Shown here in pieces: positions 43,166 to 55,800 of a DNA stretch of 64,000 nucleotides. The stretch lies in contig NW_024609836.1 of assembly GCF_016920785.2 (NCBI RefSeq), positions 8,145,018-8,209,017 of the forward strand, in the 5' to 3' direction. Both the position numbers and the translations under genes were made by a program. Below the pieces are notes generated by a model that saw nothing but the letters and a program-made list of their open reading frames with translations, ran no database searches and had not been told where the DNA came from. Numbering within the stretch: the stretch's first letter is position 1; every line of letters begins with the position of its first letter. Origin of the DNA: Ixodes scapularis (Eukaryota; Arthropoda; Arachnida; Ixodida; Ixodidae).

Positions 43166-44600
43166 CCACATGCCTCCGATCCGCACCCACACGCCGGGGA
43201 ACGCTGGTGTAGTTTTCGGAAGTGCTACGGTGTGCGGCATCACGTTCCGGCCTTGGCCTATTGTACTGGATGCGGCCGACAACAGACCCCGCCGCTTCCT
43301 CGGCCTTGGACTAGGGTCCGCATGCTTAAGCCCTGGCCCGCGAACACTTCACCCGAACGACGCTGGTGGCACGTTTCAGTGACACATGATACTGCTCGCT
43401 TCATGCGGGCCGCGCGGCCTACGTAACAGACGTCTAGTACTCGCCCCTGGGAGAACGTTATATAAAGGGAGGAAATTCTTTTGTTAGAGGAGAGACCCCG
43501 AATGGGCGACTCAACATTCTGCGTGCTGCACACCCGTGAGCGATATGAAGGTGAACAGCCCTCTTCTTGTTTTTGACGCTCCTGCAAGTTTTGGAACAAG
43601 CTCTATTCCAGAAGAGGGCTAGAACGCAAAGTTTAGACCCCAAGCCACGCACCATTTGAGACGTTGAGAGTTGATATAGCTTTCGGGAGCCGTAAAACAG
43701 GCAAGAAACCAGGTAAGGTTTCTTGCCTGCACATTGCCGGCGAGTGTACATATGCAATAAACCTATCATATCAGTCCTAAAAGAGTTGCTTCAAGGTGGC
43801 GGCAGATTTGAACCGCAGCCCGTCGAGGAACAACTAACCCGCTCGACGAACGTGGGCGCCTTTACGGACAAAGGTGAAGAGGCGGTTGCAGAAGTCAAGC
43901 ACAAGGGACCGAAAACGCGTCACCTTGCCCGGAAAGACTGCTATTCCGGTGCGTAATCGCAAGGAAGAGAACGGAATATTTGCCGATCTGCAGCCGCTTG
44001 TGGTGGGAAACGGAACTGATGTGTGACGTACTCTGGGGATACGCGGAAGTGAACAAAACCTGTCCCCCTCGCTGCTACACTCGTCGTCACCCCCGTGCCG
44101 AACCGTCTTTTGTGACGATCGCTCGCCGCGACCTGCGACGATGCTAACCCTTTTGAAGTCGATAACCGCGGGGAAAGCGGATGGGGTCTCTGAAGAGAGA
44201 AGCCAAGGGGAAACCACGTGAGCCCCCAAGAGTACGTCACACACTCGTCGCGCGACTGACCAAGTGACGGGGGGTAAAGGTGGGTGAGGAGGAGTGCAGA
44301 ATCCCGTGCGCCGACATCCGGAGTCCCAAGTGAAAGATCGCGAAAGAGAGCGATAGAACACGAGAGAAAGAAACCAATGTTGCTAGCTGAAGGACGACAG
44401 TCGCAATGGTAATCGCGAAGACTGAAAACTCTCAGTAATATAAACAGTGGTGAATTGACGTTGTAAAGTAAATGCTGAGCTACTCTGACGCTTATAAAAA
44501 GCAGTATACTCATTACGCTGCATTAACTTCCCTTCTGTCGAAATCTCGGAAATCTGGTGGCTGCGCGGTTTCGTATTCCTGGGGCGCGCCCACACGCGCC
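43166..44600. other. No confident gene (left arm)
   Basis: Several overlapping open frames (for example minus 43,834-44,361 and 43,941-44,513) occur in different frames of the same DNA, with no domain and no splice support, so I do not call them. A CAATAAA-type signal is near 43,755. Confidence 0.45.
43698..43729. repeat. Perfect 13-bp hairpin (left arm)
   Basis: CAGGCAAGAAACC, six-base loop AGGTAA, then the exact complement. It sits about 25 bp before an AATAAA-like sequence. Mirrored at 49,275-49,306. Confidence 0.7.
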
Positions 44601-44620
44601 CCACTCGCGAAGCCGGTACA

Positions 44621-44782
44621 GACCGGTTATAACGAAGAGAACGGGAATGGGAAATCACTTCGCTATATCATCTATTTCGTTATAACCGACATCGGTAATA
44701 ACGAAATGCAAAAGGAAATGGGAAATCGTGATAGCTTCGCTGAGCCACTCTTTCGTTATAACCGACTTCGTTATAACCGGTC
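44621..44782. mobile_element. Short TIR element, GACCGGTTATAACGAAG ends (left arm)
   Basis: Perfect 17-bp inverted termini enclose 162 bp, with extra internal TTCGTTATAACCGA words. Non-coding MITE-like; the TSD is not clear. The right-arm copy is 48,222-48,383. Confidence 0.65.
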
Positions 44783-45512
44783 TCGATGGTATCTGGTTTA
44801 GTTTAGCGTTGACGCGAGGCCGTACATCTGCGCGCTATGCAAAAAGAAAGCTTCGAAAGGAACGCGGATATCTTTCCACTGGTAAGTTCGTGGATTGTTG
44901 ATGTTCATGAAGCTGCTCTAATGATATAATTATGATCGTGAAATCGAAGGCAGTTGGTAACCATGCGTGGGACGCCGAAGGTCTGCCTCCATGCTACGCC
45001 GTTTGCGGCAGCCAGAATGCATGGGAAAATGGCGGACCTTTTCCTCTAGAGTAAAAGCTATCACTTGGTCAGTCGCGCGACGTGGCGAACCGCATGAAAG
45101 CGACGGGAGCAAGCGACCAAGGCGATGATTGACGTCTTCTAGAAATCCAAAAACCGAGCGACGCGACGAGCAAGTGAGAAATCTCCGTCATTCGTCGCTG
45201 ACTCTCGTCGCTGGCGCCGTCGCTCGTCTCAACGCTCGCTAAATCGCTTACATGCGGTTCTGACGGCTTATGGCCAACAAAACAATGCTCTTTTTTTTTT
45301 TCTTTTTTTTTTTTGTGTGTGTGTGCTTTGAAAGTAGCAGCGTACATTTTTTTCGGGGACACCCTGCCTGCTGCACATAGCTAGTATATACACACACAAC
45401 CTTTCTCCACGTCACCATTCAAAAATTTTGGTAAAGCTGCAAAGATGACATTGTCATGTGACTCTGCGACGTCACACGACTATGGCGTCGTGGGTCACGT
45501 GACGGTAATTTT
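44783..45512. other. No recognisable gene (left arm)
   Basis: Contains CGTCGCTCG/GTCGCT-like short repeats near 45,060-45,245 and a poly-T/TG run at 45,292-45,325. Confidence 0.4.
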
Positions 45513-45956
45513 CCCGCTACATTTAGCGGGGAAACGCTTCGTGACGACGCAGTTAGGTGACGTACGTCACGGTACGTGGTGTGATATATGATGTGTCACA
45601 ATTTTCCCCTTTACGCTTCCGGTGACCTTACAGCGCCGGGTGACGTTGTCACGTTACGTGATATGACGTCAAATTTATCCGCTAAATTTAGCGGAGAACC
45701 AGTGTGACGTGACACTGGCGTCACGCGAAACTTTCCTTTACAAAAATTATCAATGAGTTTCAATTGAGTTTTAAATGTATTCTTATAAAATACACTTATA
45801 TATATTTTTACAGAAACTCTGTTTAAACCCATTGTCCAATTGGGTTTCCCCGCTAAACTTACCGCGGAAATTTCCCGCTAAATTTAGCGGAAAAATATTG
45901 ACGTATACGAGGCAATCTGGCGTCATGTGAAGCGTTTCCCCGCTAAATTTAGTAGG
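45513..45956. repeat. Cluster of palindrome CCGCTAAATTTAGCGG (left arm)
   Basis: Five copies or near copies of this 16-18-bp self-complementary word occur at about 45,513, 45,679, 45,848, 45,873 and 45,938, interleaved with ACGTGAC/TGACGT dyads. Mirrored at 47,053-47,496. Confidence 0.8.
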
Positions 45957-46400
45957 ACGCGACCCTACACCGTTTACCAAAAACACTCCGGGAAGACGAT
46001 CTCCTGCGACACCTCGCAAATCACAACTGTCGCCATGAAATACAATTTAAAAAAAGGGCTTTCTTACTTTTGCATTAACACGCACTAACAGCAGACACAA
46101 CCGAAGCGCAGGCAATCAAGAAACGCATCACTTACCAAAGACACGCGTAGTATGGCGAACTGCCGCCAACCAAGAAATCGGGGCCTCGAAGGTCCCGCAG
46201 AGATGCGAACAGCACTGAAGCCACGCAAAGCTGTACTACGTGGCACACGAGGAGAACGTGAGACCCATGACGGAGCCCGAAGCAGCCAGAGCCACCAGAG
46301 CGGCCTTTTTTGTTGCCTCTGTGCATTATCTTTCTTTTCAAGCGCCCATTGGCTAAAAACATCGAGATGTTTCTTGGCGTCACGGAACGTAACTTGATGA

Positions 46401-46500
46401 NNNNNNNNNNNNNNNNNNNNNNNNNNNNNNNNNNNNNNNNNNNNNNNNNNNNNNNNNNNNNNNNNNNNNNNNNNNNNNNNNNNNNNNNNNNNNNNNNNNN
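46401..46500. other. Assembly gap of 100 N
   Basis: Exactly 100 unknown bases, the usual placeholder for a scaffold join of unknown length. It sits at the centre of the giant inverted repeat. Confidence 0.99.
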
Positions 46501-46610
46501 CGCGGAGACACGGGATGTGTTCGCAGTGTTAGACTGTGGACCTTGGCTTGCAGCGTGGTCCGTTGTAAGGTGAGAGCCCGAGACTTGAAAGGGAAATCCT
46601 TCGCGTCAGA
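46501..46610. other. Unique spacer right of the gap
   Basis: About 110 bp with no counterpart in the left arm as assembled. The inverted match starts at TCATCAAGTTACGTTCC (46,611). The left-arm equivalent would lie inside or beyond the gap. Confidence 0.7.
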
Positions 46611-47052
46611 TCATCAAGTTACGTTCCGTGACGCCAAGAAACATCTCGATGTTTTAGCCAATGGGCGCTTGAAAAGAAAGATAATGCACAGAGGCAACAA
46701 AAAAGGCCGCTCTGGTGGCTCTGGCTGCTTCGGGCTCCGTCATGGGTCTCACGTTCTCCTCGTGTGCCACGTAGTACAGCTTGCGTGGCTTCAGTGCTGT
46801 TCGCATCTCTGCGGGACCTTCGAGGCCCCGATTTCTTGGTTGGCGGCAGTTCGCCATACTACGCGTGTCTTTGGTAAGTGATGCGTTTCTTGATTGCCTG
46901 CGTTTCGGTTGTGTCTGCTGTTAGTGCGTGTTAATGCAAAAGTAAGAAAGCCCTTTTTTTAAATTGTATTTCATGGCGACAGTTGTGATTTGCGAGGTGT
47001 CGCAGGAGATCGTCTTCCCGGAGTGTTTTTGGTAAACGGTGTAGGGTCGCGT

Positions 47053-47496
47053 CCTACTAAATTTAGCGGGGAAACGCTTCACATGACGCCAGATTGCCTC
47101 GTATACGTCAATATTTTTCCGCTAAATTTAGCGGGAAATTTCCGCGGTAAGTTTAGCGGGGAAACCCAATTCGACAATGGGTTTAAACAGAGTTTCTGTA
47201 AAAATATATATAAGTGTATTTTATAAGAATACATTTAAAACTCAATTGAAACTCATTGATAATTTTTGTAAAGGAAAGTTTCGCGTGACGCCAGTGTCAC
47301 GTCACACTGGTTCTCCGCTAAATTTAGCGGATAAATTTGACGTCATATCACGTAACGTGACAACGTCACCCGGCGCTGTAAGGTCACCGGAAGCGTAAAG
47401 GGGAAAATTGTGACACATCATGTATCACACCACGTACCGTGACGTACGTCACCTAACCGCGTCGTCACGAAGCGTTTCCCCGCTAAATGTAGCGGG
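47053..47496. repeat. Cluster of palindrome CCGCTAAATTTAGCGG (right arm)
   Basis: Mirror of the left cluster, with few differences. Confidence 0.8.
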
Positions 47497-48221
47497 AAAA
47501 TTACCGTCACGTGACCCACGACGCCATAGTCGTGTGACGTCGCAGAGTCACATGACAATGTCATCTTTGCAGCTTTACCAAAATTTTTGAATGGTGACGT
47601 GGAGAAAGGTTGTGTGTGTATATACTAGCTATGTGCAGCAGGCAGGGTGTCCCCGAAAAAAATGTACGCTGCTACTTTCAAAACACACACACAAAAAAAA
47701 ACAAAAAAAAAACGAGCATTGCTTTGTTGGCCATAAGCCGTCAGAACCGCATGTAAGCGATTTAGCGAGCGTTGAGACGAGCGACGGCGCCAGCGACGAG
47801 AGTCAGCGACGAATGACGGAGATTTCTCACTTGCTCGTCGCGTCGCTCGGTTTTTGGATTTCTAGAAGACGTCAATCATCGCCTTGGTCACTTGCTCCCG
47901 TCGCTTTCATGCGGTTCGCCACGTCGCGCGACTGACCAAGTGATAGCTTTTACTCTAGAGGAAAAGGTCCGCCATTTTCCCATGCATTCTGGCTGCCGCA
48001 AACGGCGTAGCATGGAGGCAGACCTTCGGCGTCCCACGCATGGTTACCAACTGCCTTCGATTTCACGATCATAATTATATCATTAGAGCAGCTTCATGAA
48101 CATCAACAATCCACGAACTTACCAGTGGAAAGATATCCGCGTTCCTTTCGAAGCTTTCTTTTTGCATAGCGCGCACATGTACGGCCTCGCGTCAACGCTA
48201 AACTAAACCAGATACCATCGA

Positions 48222-48383
48222 GACCGGTTATAACGAAGTCGGTTATAACGAAAGAGCGGCTCAGCGAAGCTATCACGATTTCCCATTTCCTTTTGCATTT
48301 CGTTATTACCGAGGTCGGTTATAACGAAATAGATGATATAGCGAAGTGATTTCCCATTCCCGTTCTCTTCGTTATAACCGGTC
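48222..48383. mobile_element. Short TIR element, GACCGGTTATAACGAAG ends (right arm)
   Basis: Mirror of 44,621-44,782. Confidence 0.65.
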
Positions 48384-49274
48384 TGTACCGGCTTCGCGAG
48401 TGGGGCGCGTGTGGGCGCGCCCCAGGAATACGAAACCGCGCAGCCACCAGATTTCCGAGATTTCGACAGAAGGGAAGTTAATGCAGCGTAATGAGTATAC
48501 TGCTTTTTATAAGCGTCAGAGTAGCTCAGCATTTACTTTACAACGTCAATTCACCACTGTTTATATTACTGAGAGTTTTCAGTCTTCGCGATTACCATTG
48601 CGACTGTCGTCCTTCAGCTAGCAACATTGGTTTCTTTCTCTCGTGTTCTATCGCTCTCTTTCGCGATCTTTCACTTGGGACTCCGGATGTCGGCGCACGG
48701 GATTCTGCACTCCTCCTCACCCACCTTTACCCCCCGTCACTTGGTCAGTCGCGCGACGAGTGTGTGACGTACTCTTGGGGGCTCACGTGGTTTCCCCTTG
48801 GCTTCTCTCTTCAAAGACCCCATCCGCTTTCCCCGCGGTTATCGACTTCAAAAGGGTTAGCATCGTCGCAGGTCGCGGCGAGCGATCGTCACAAAAGACG
48901 GTTCGGCACGGGGGTGACGACGAGTGTAGCAGCGAGGGGGACAGGTTTTGTTCACTTCCGCGTATCCCCAGAGTACGTCACACATCAGTTCCGTTTCCCA
49001 CCACAAGCGGCTGCAGATCGGCAAATATTCCGTTCTCTTCTTTGCGATTACGCACCGGAATAGCAGTCTTTCCGGGCAAGGTGACGCGTTTTCGGTCCCT
49101 TGTGCTTGACTTCTGCAACCGCCTCTTCACCTTTGTCCGTAAAGGCGCCCACGTTCGTCGAGCGGGTTAGTTGTTCCTCGACGGGCTGCGGTTCAAATCT
49201 GCCGCCACCTTGAAGCAACTCTTTTAGGACTGATATGATAGGTTTATTGCATATGTACACTCGCCGGCAATGTG

Positions 49275-49306
49275 CAGGCAAGAAACCTTACCTGGTTTCT
49301 TGCCTG
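49275..49306. repeat. Perfect 13-bp hairpin (right arm)
   Basis: Mirror of 43,698-43,729. Confidence 0.7.
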
Positions 49307-51458
49307 TTTTACGGCTCCCGAAAGCTATATCAACTCTCAACGTCTCAAATGGTGCGTGGCTTGGGGTCTAAACTTTGCGTTCTAGCCCTCTTCTGGAATA
49401 GAGCTTGTTCCAAAACTTGCAGGAGCGTCAAAAACAAGAAGAGGGCTGTTCACCTTCATATCGCTCACGGGTGTGCAGCACGCAGAATGTTGAGTCGCCC
49501 ATTCGGGGTCTCTCCTCTAACAAAAGAATTTCCTCCCTTTATATAACGTTCTCCCAGGGGCGAGTACTAGACGTCTGTTACGTAGGCCGCGCGGCCCGCA
49601 TGAAGCGAGCAGTATCATGTGTCACTGAAACGTGCCACCAGCGTCGTTCGGGTGAAGTGTTCGCGGGCCAGGGCTTAAGCATCCGGACCCTAGTCCAAGG
49701 CCGAGGAAGCGGCGGGGTCTGTTGTCCGCCGCATCCAGTACAATAGGCCAAGGCCGGAACGTGATGCCGCACACCGTAGCACTTCCGAAAACTACACCAG
49801 CGTTCCCCGGCGTGTGGGTGCGGATCGGAGGCATGTGGTTTAGAAAAGCTCGTTTTAGCGAACGAAGTTTTGCCGACCCCGGCTTATCGAACGCCTTTAT
49901 AGAGAAACCAGTTTAGAGAAAATGGCGATGAGACTCCTTTTAGCGAATTCGGCCGCCGCGAAGCGGGCGTGTACGGGTAAATCAGGTGAGGTAACATTTT
50001 TGTATTGAGCCGCCGCAGACTGCCGCCGCGAAGCGGCGGGAGCGCAGCGGGGGGCATGGTTTAAGGTGTAACCCCGCCGATCAAGGCAATATGCTTATTT
50101 TTGAGAGCCTTAAACTTTTTATGTATGCTATGCAAAATTATATCTCTTATATACCAAATTAAAGAGCTGCCATCTATTAACAATTCAATGTCTAGAAAAT
50201 AGGGTTATCTTTAGCAGCCTTTTTTCCATTTATATTTTAGTGGACCTCACTTTCAAATTGCAAAATTTATTTTCTCGAGCTGCAGTTATCCAATTCATCT
50301 GATACGTTATATGTCTAGCCTATGGAACATTACAATCCCAAAAAATATATATTTAACTAAATAAACACTTGAAGTGTCAAAATAAACAATAAAGTTAAAA
50401 ATAGCATTACTTTTCTGCGTTATAAAAACGGATGCGTGTGAACGAAAGCAAATTTTGAGACATTAAAGTGCGAAGTGTTTCCTGATATTGCATTTGATGA
50501 AAATTACCTATCGATAGGTTGCACGCTTACTTCATTATAGGACATCAAACGTTTCCCATTCAGTTACGACAAGCCACAGTTTCCTGATAACAATCACAGA
50601 TGGCGCCAGCTGATCAGGAATGGATTTTAATCGTGTTTGTTGACGTGCACCGTTTGGAGCGCTGCATGTAAAACCAAAATAACCCCAAGGTCTGGGTGTC
50701 AGACGCCTAAAGGCTTGCGCGGGCTAGTGATATCAGAACAACAAGCGTGACGCTGCATGTTTGTGTTTTTGTTTATTCAGACTTTACAGTCTCCTATAAC
50801 AGGATGGCCAAAAGGCAGATATGCTCTGCCCAACGTGGCCCCGTTGCCGGTTGACAAGCTCAGCTCAACACGAAAAAGAAAAAAAAAAAAAAAAACATAC
50901 ACAGACACACCGAAATTGCCAACAATAAACCGTGAGTATGAAAAAGTACACACTTTTATACAGTAGTTAAAACATCGTTGAGGTAGTTGAATATATGGCA
51001 AAGAGAAGGCATTTTGTAAACAATAGAATTATAACAGGCATACAAAAAAGTGTTTTAATTTATTACAGATATGTGTTTAAATATGTATTTCGTAGCGCAT
51101 AATAGAAGGTACTTTTTGAATAATTAGTTCTACCTGCAATTAGACCCAGAGTTTGGAATAATTTCTTGCATGTTTGAATGTTTGAGTAGTATATCACGTA
51201 TTATACGTGCCAATTGTTGTGTACCGTAATTTGTCCTCGGCCAAGGTATTCTGTGTGTCATGGGGAGGCAGGCGCACACGCCCGTACGTTCTGCACTGCA
51301 TCGGTAGCCTTTTCATTAGAAAGGAAAGCCGCAACGGGCGTAGAAGCATGTGTTAATTCCAGAATTCCTCATCCCGTTGGACAACTTCTATATTGGTGTC
51401 GCCTGACGTCGGTACTGCGAGAACGCAGCACCTACTCTTCCGCCAGAAAATTTGGAGA

Positions 51459-52838
51459 CTACAGACATGTAGTTTTCCGCCAAATTACTTGTAGAGTTCT
51501 CAGAAGCGAAGAAGCTTTGTCGGCGAGATTATTTGCAGTCCTCATCAGGTCTTTTTGTAGCGTGTACGGTACATCTTCAAATGTGGTTGATGCTTGCTGC
51601 TGGTGCTGTTGACAGTAGTAAGGGGAGCAGTTGTCATGCGTTCCAAATACATATCTCAATCCATTTCGCAGATTGCTCGCGAGCTCTTCAGTTGTCTGCT
51701 TGAGCGCATGGGTTGCAGACATAGCTCCCTTTGCCGCGGCTGTCAATCGTTATATTTTAACATTTGTCAAATCTTTGCGGGACTTTCTCTTAAGCTCCTA
51801 ATGCCATAGTGTGACCTGCTGTCGTTCTTAATGACGTGGTTAATGCCAAGCCTCCTTTGTAATCATCCTTCAATTTTCAGCACTGGTTTTGAGGGCCTTT
51901 CGACATTGGAATCTTCTTCCCCAGAACTCTTCTGTATTTAGGCCATGAATCTGGCGGCTTTCTCAAAATCCTTCAACGATGACATCAGACTACATAGCAG
52001 TTGAAGGCCCGTCCGACTTTTGAAGCAGGCATGATTGCGTGGAGTTTCGTTCTTGCTCACGTCAGAATAACAAGTACTGCAATACTTGTTACAAAAAAAG
52101 TGGTATAGGATTTTATTTGTTTGTGACCCAATGATGACAGCAACACCTGAGCTTGACGTGTATCGGTGGCCCTAACTGCGGTGGGCCTATCCAGCATCGA
52201 CGACGACAGTTATGTACAGCAATCCATCCTCAGTGTAGTTTCCGGATTTGCATACCATTCTGTGCTCTTCTTTTCCAGCCGTGACCGTTTCAGAAAGCAA
52301 AATGTCTTCTCACTTCAGCCTTACGTTCTCTTCCTATTTGCTGAATGCTGTCGACGACATGCAAGGAATGTTCACGAGAGAGAATACTTCTTCTATTGAG
52401 CTGAATTACCCATTTCCGGTGCATAACGTGGCTATTGCAGCTGCTTCGTTGATTTTGGTTTACTTCCAGTGTTTAGTTGAAATGACCCGTTCTTCACTGC
52501 AGTGCGTTCACACCAACATAAGCCAAGAACATAAGGACTACTTAGCTCATGTACAAATCGAAATGTGCCACGCGTATCCTTCAGGCGATCATGGCGCTCA
52601 AGTTTACGGATTTTGGTAATGAAATACCCAACCGAAACTATTCTTCTACCTTCGACTTGAGTGGAAGACTGCCAACCTGAACTGTGTATGGTAGCTTATT
52701 GCTTGAGATACAGGTGGAGTTTCCATAGCTTGGATTTTTGGCGATGATGCTGGGCAGATTGAGTAGACTCGAGGTTGAAGAGCTTGATGATAGCGTTGGC
52801 CCTGCTTCAGAACAGGTTGTTCGATTTGACACGGAGCT
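51459..52838 (-). pseudogene. Mutator-like transposase pseudogene (right arm)
   Basis: Mirror of 40,171-41,550 with a handful of substitutions. It shares the stops, so the gene was already dead before the arms diverged. Confidence 0.72.
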
Positions 52839-55800
52839 GTGAAATGAAAACGAAACATTAGGAAAATATGTTAATATAAATTAAAGCATCGTCACATCAA
52901 GCTAAAAACAAGAAAACGTATGTTCTCTTATTATTTGGACTTGCACGCTAACTCACGTCGTGTTTGTCTGTGAAATAATAAAAACAAATCATGCTATATT
53001 GAAGAAATAAAAACCACGGATAAAGTTTTTTTTTGTCTCCTTTTTTAGAAAGACGAGCTTAGAAAACAAACCAAAAGCAAATTGGACACTACACCAAAGC
53101 CGTGAGGTCAAGCTCCCCATTTATTGCGGCATGATTAGCGCTGCAGGTGAAATATTTAGCCGGTACACTATGAAACCTAGCCTGTGGTATTTTACAAGCA
53201 TCACACAGTAGTGTTACAAGACCATAGGCCGGTACGATGCCCATCGAGATTGAAAGAAACAAGTGCAGAGATCGAGCCAGAGATCCCTGCTTTCCGCAGT
53301 GCGAATGTTCTCCTTACCATCCTTGAGGTATGGTGCGCCCCAAAATACACGGGCATCGGCATTCTTTGCCAATATAGTATTAAACATTTTGAACACGCCT
53401 AATTTCAACAATCTAAAATTATAACTATTCGGAATATAGTGGCGATTGGTGGGAATTAAAACGCATTCTGATCATCGTTTGGTTGTCAGTGAATAATACC
53501 TTTGTCTGAGTGTTGAAAACCTCTCAAGGGTCGGAAACCGTTGCATTCCCGGGTGGCCATTCTGATAAACAAATGCTGGAATGAGCAGCTTGCAACAAGT
53601 TCTAAACTAGAGCAATGCACGGGCCGGAATTCCCAGGTTCGGTTGACCCAGCCAGGTGGGTACACGGCCCGAGCCCGGCCGTGTACCTACCGCCCAAATC
53701 ACGCCAAATAAAATAGTGTCACGAGTTATTTCGTGACTGTTTCTTTTTATTTGCTATGTGTATAGTATGCGACAGATCCTCGAGCCCTTTAATGCATTTA
53801 CCAAACTGAACATTGCAGAAACAGAAAAAAAAACATAGCATTGACCCTACTCTTTTTCTCGCTAAAAGGGAATGCTGAGAGCTATTCTGGAGTAGGTTTG
53901 GACCGCAAAATTGTACTATACAACCTCCATGTCGATAGGTGTTCCCCAGCCTCAGTGTTTTGTAAAAATAAATAGCTAAGAAGCCTGGAACCAGGCTCCC
54001 GACAAAACAATAAAAATAAATGATTTCGTGTTAATTATTTTCATATTATAGATCAAAACGAAAATGGGGAATCTGTTCTTTTGAAAGTTTAAGCTACTGG
54101 CGTTATAATCATAAAACGTAATACTAGGCATAAACCAGAACCACAATAACAAAAAAAAAAAGAAGGAAAAAAAGAAACAACAACCAGATGCATTATAAAA
54201 TGATTTTCTCTTTACTACCACACCACTAAAGATAAGGCAGTGGGGCGTTTCGATTTTTTTGACGACTTCCTGACGCTTTTGTTGTAGTTTTCATTCTATC
54301 TCAATCGGACGGATGCTTCCGCTGTATGAGGGCCGGCGTAGACTATCGACGTTCGACAAAGCAACGCTCCTCGCTGGGGCACGTAATCTATTTCCAGGCT
54401 GATTCGCCGTGGAAAAGAAAGCGCGACGCGACGCGTCAAGGCCGAAAATAAAGTATTCTTTCTTGTTTTTTTTTTTTATAGAGGCCTTTAAGATGATACT
54501 CGAAGCATTAAAAAGGGCAGTAAATACAAAAACACACAAAGGTATGAAAAAGAAAAAGCGACGCTCTTGGGCGCACGGTGCCGTCGGTTATCAAATCCTC
54601 CGTCTTCATGACACCGCAAACAAACTGGATCGCACTTCGTAGAAACATCAAGTTTGGAGAAACTAAAGAATGACTAGGGGTGACAAAATCAAAGAGAAGG
54701 CAAAATGCACCCTATCGAGCCGCCATCTTACACGACTTTATCTGCTCATGTCTGGATGACGACGCGAGCGCCACACTCTAAGAAAAAATGGAGAAAAAAA
54801 GTAGCAACGGCGCGTTTTCCTCCCTTCTACCGACGCGCCCCCAAGCGGACACGAGAAAAGGGGAGGAACGAAACGTTTTTCTCCTTCTCCAGGCAGACGG
54901 GTGAAAGCTTTCGCCCTCCCGACTCATCGTCTTTCGGTTTCGTTTTTCGAGCAGGTCGCGCACGTTGTTTAATAAATAGCTGTTGAGTTCATTGAGCTTC
55001 AGCAGCAGCGAAGGCCGCCTGTAATTCCGTCTTCTAGTTTAAACGTGCAGAACATTTCGGTTGCATTGACGTTTTTGTCACTCATTTTACCAAACGAGCA
55101 AACAAAGCCGCTAGAAACAGCGAAGTTCCGGAGCAGTGCCAGCAGCGCAACGTACACTGGGAGATGGCCGTCTCCGGATCGCGTGACTCACGCGGCACGG
55201 AACTACAGCCTACAGCCCTACAGCTACAGCACTACAGTCACTACAGTAGCGAAACCACGCGGAGCTGTGTCGACGTTTTCGACGTTATAAAAACCGCAGG
55301 AACTGCGTCCAAGACAAGCAGGTTTTGCTGCTTACCCCCCTGAGTTCGGTTCTGTTTTCCGATGCCGAGTGCAACCGGCGTTCAACGTGGTTCTGTGTTT
55401 GTGCGTGTCATCAACATAGCTGCAACATCGTGGTGGCAGTGTTGTGGGTTGTGAACAGAAGACTGGAATTATCACCGATGTGACCATGTGTTCGCGTATC
55501 AGTGGTGTAACAAGAAGATAGATCGTAAACTGTTGGGCATTGATACCGCTGGTCGGGTTGTGATCGGAGGGGGCGGGGTGTCGCAGGTTGACATTCCGCT
55601 TTACATTAAAAGGTTTAATACCACTTGAGGGATTACGTGCAATCAATCAACGTGCGGATAGTCATGTTGGAACGCTGGTCTGAACAGTAGAAGCTCCTAT
55701 CGTACAGTGGCCAATGTGACTGTCGGAATTGTCTCGTCCCCTAGAGCGATTGCGCTCAGGGGCGAGGACTGAATAGAACGAAATCGTGACGTAAAGTACG

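Larger units (their letters stand above)
22297..46400 (+). repeat. Left arm of the giant inverted repeat
   Basis: This arm is the near-identical reverse complement of the sequence from 63,836 back to about 46,611. Matched positions sum to about 93,004-93,011 near the gap, 91,975-91,978 in the middle and 86,133-86,158 at the outer end. The two steps equal the two left-only insertions (1,030 and 5,817 bp including TSDs). Remaining differences are scattered substitutions and homopolymer lengths. Confidence 0.97.

Noticed and set aside
43834..44513. Overlapping 175- and 190-codon open frames on the minus strand, mirrored at 48,491-49,170
   Set aside because: Two frames over the same DNA, no domain, no splice or start context; likely chance in stop-poor sequence.
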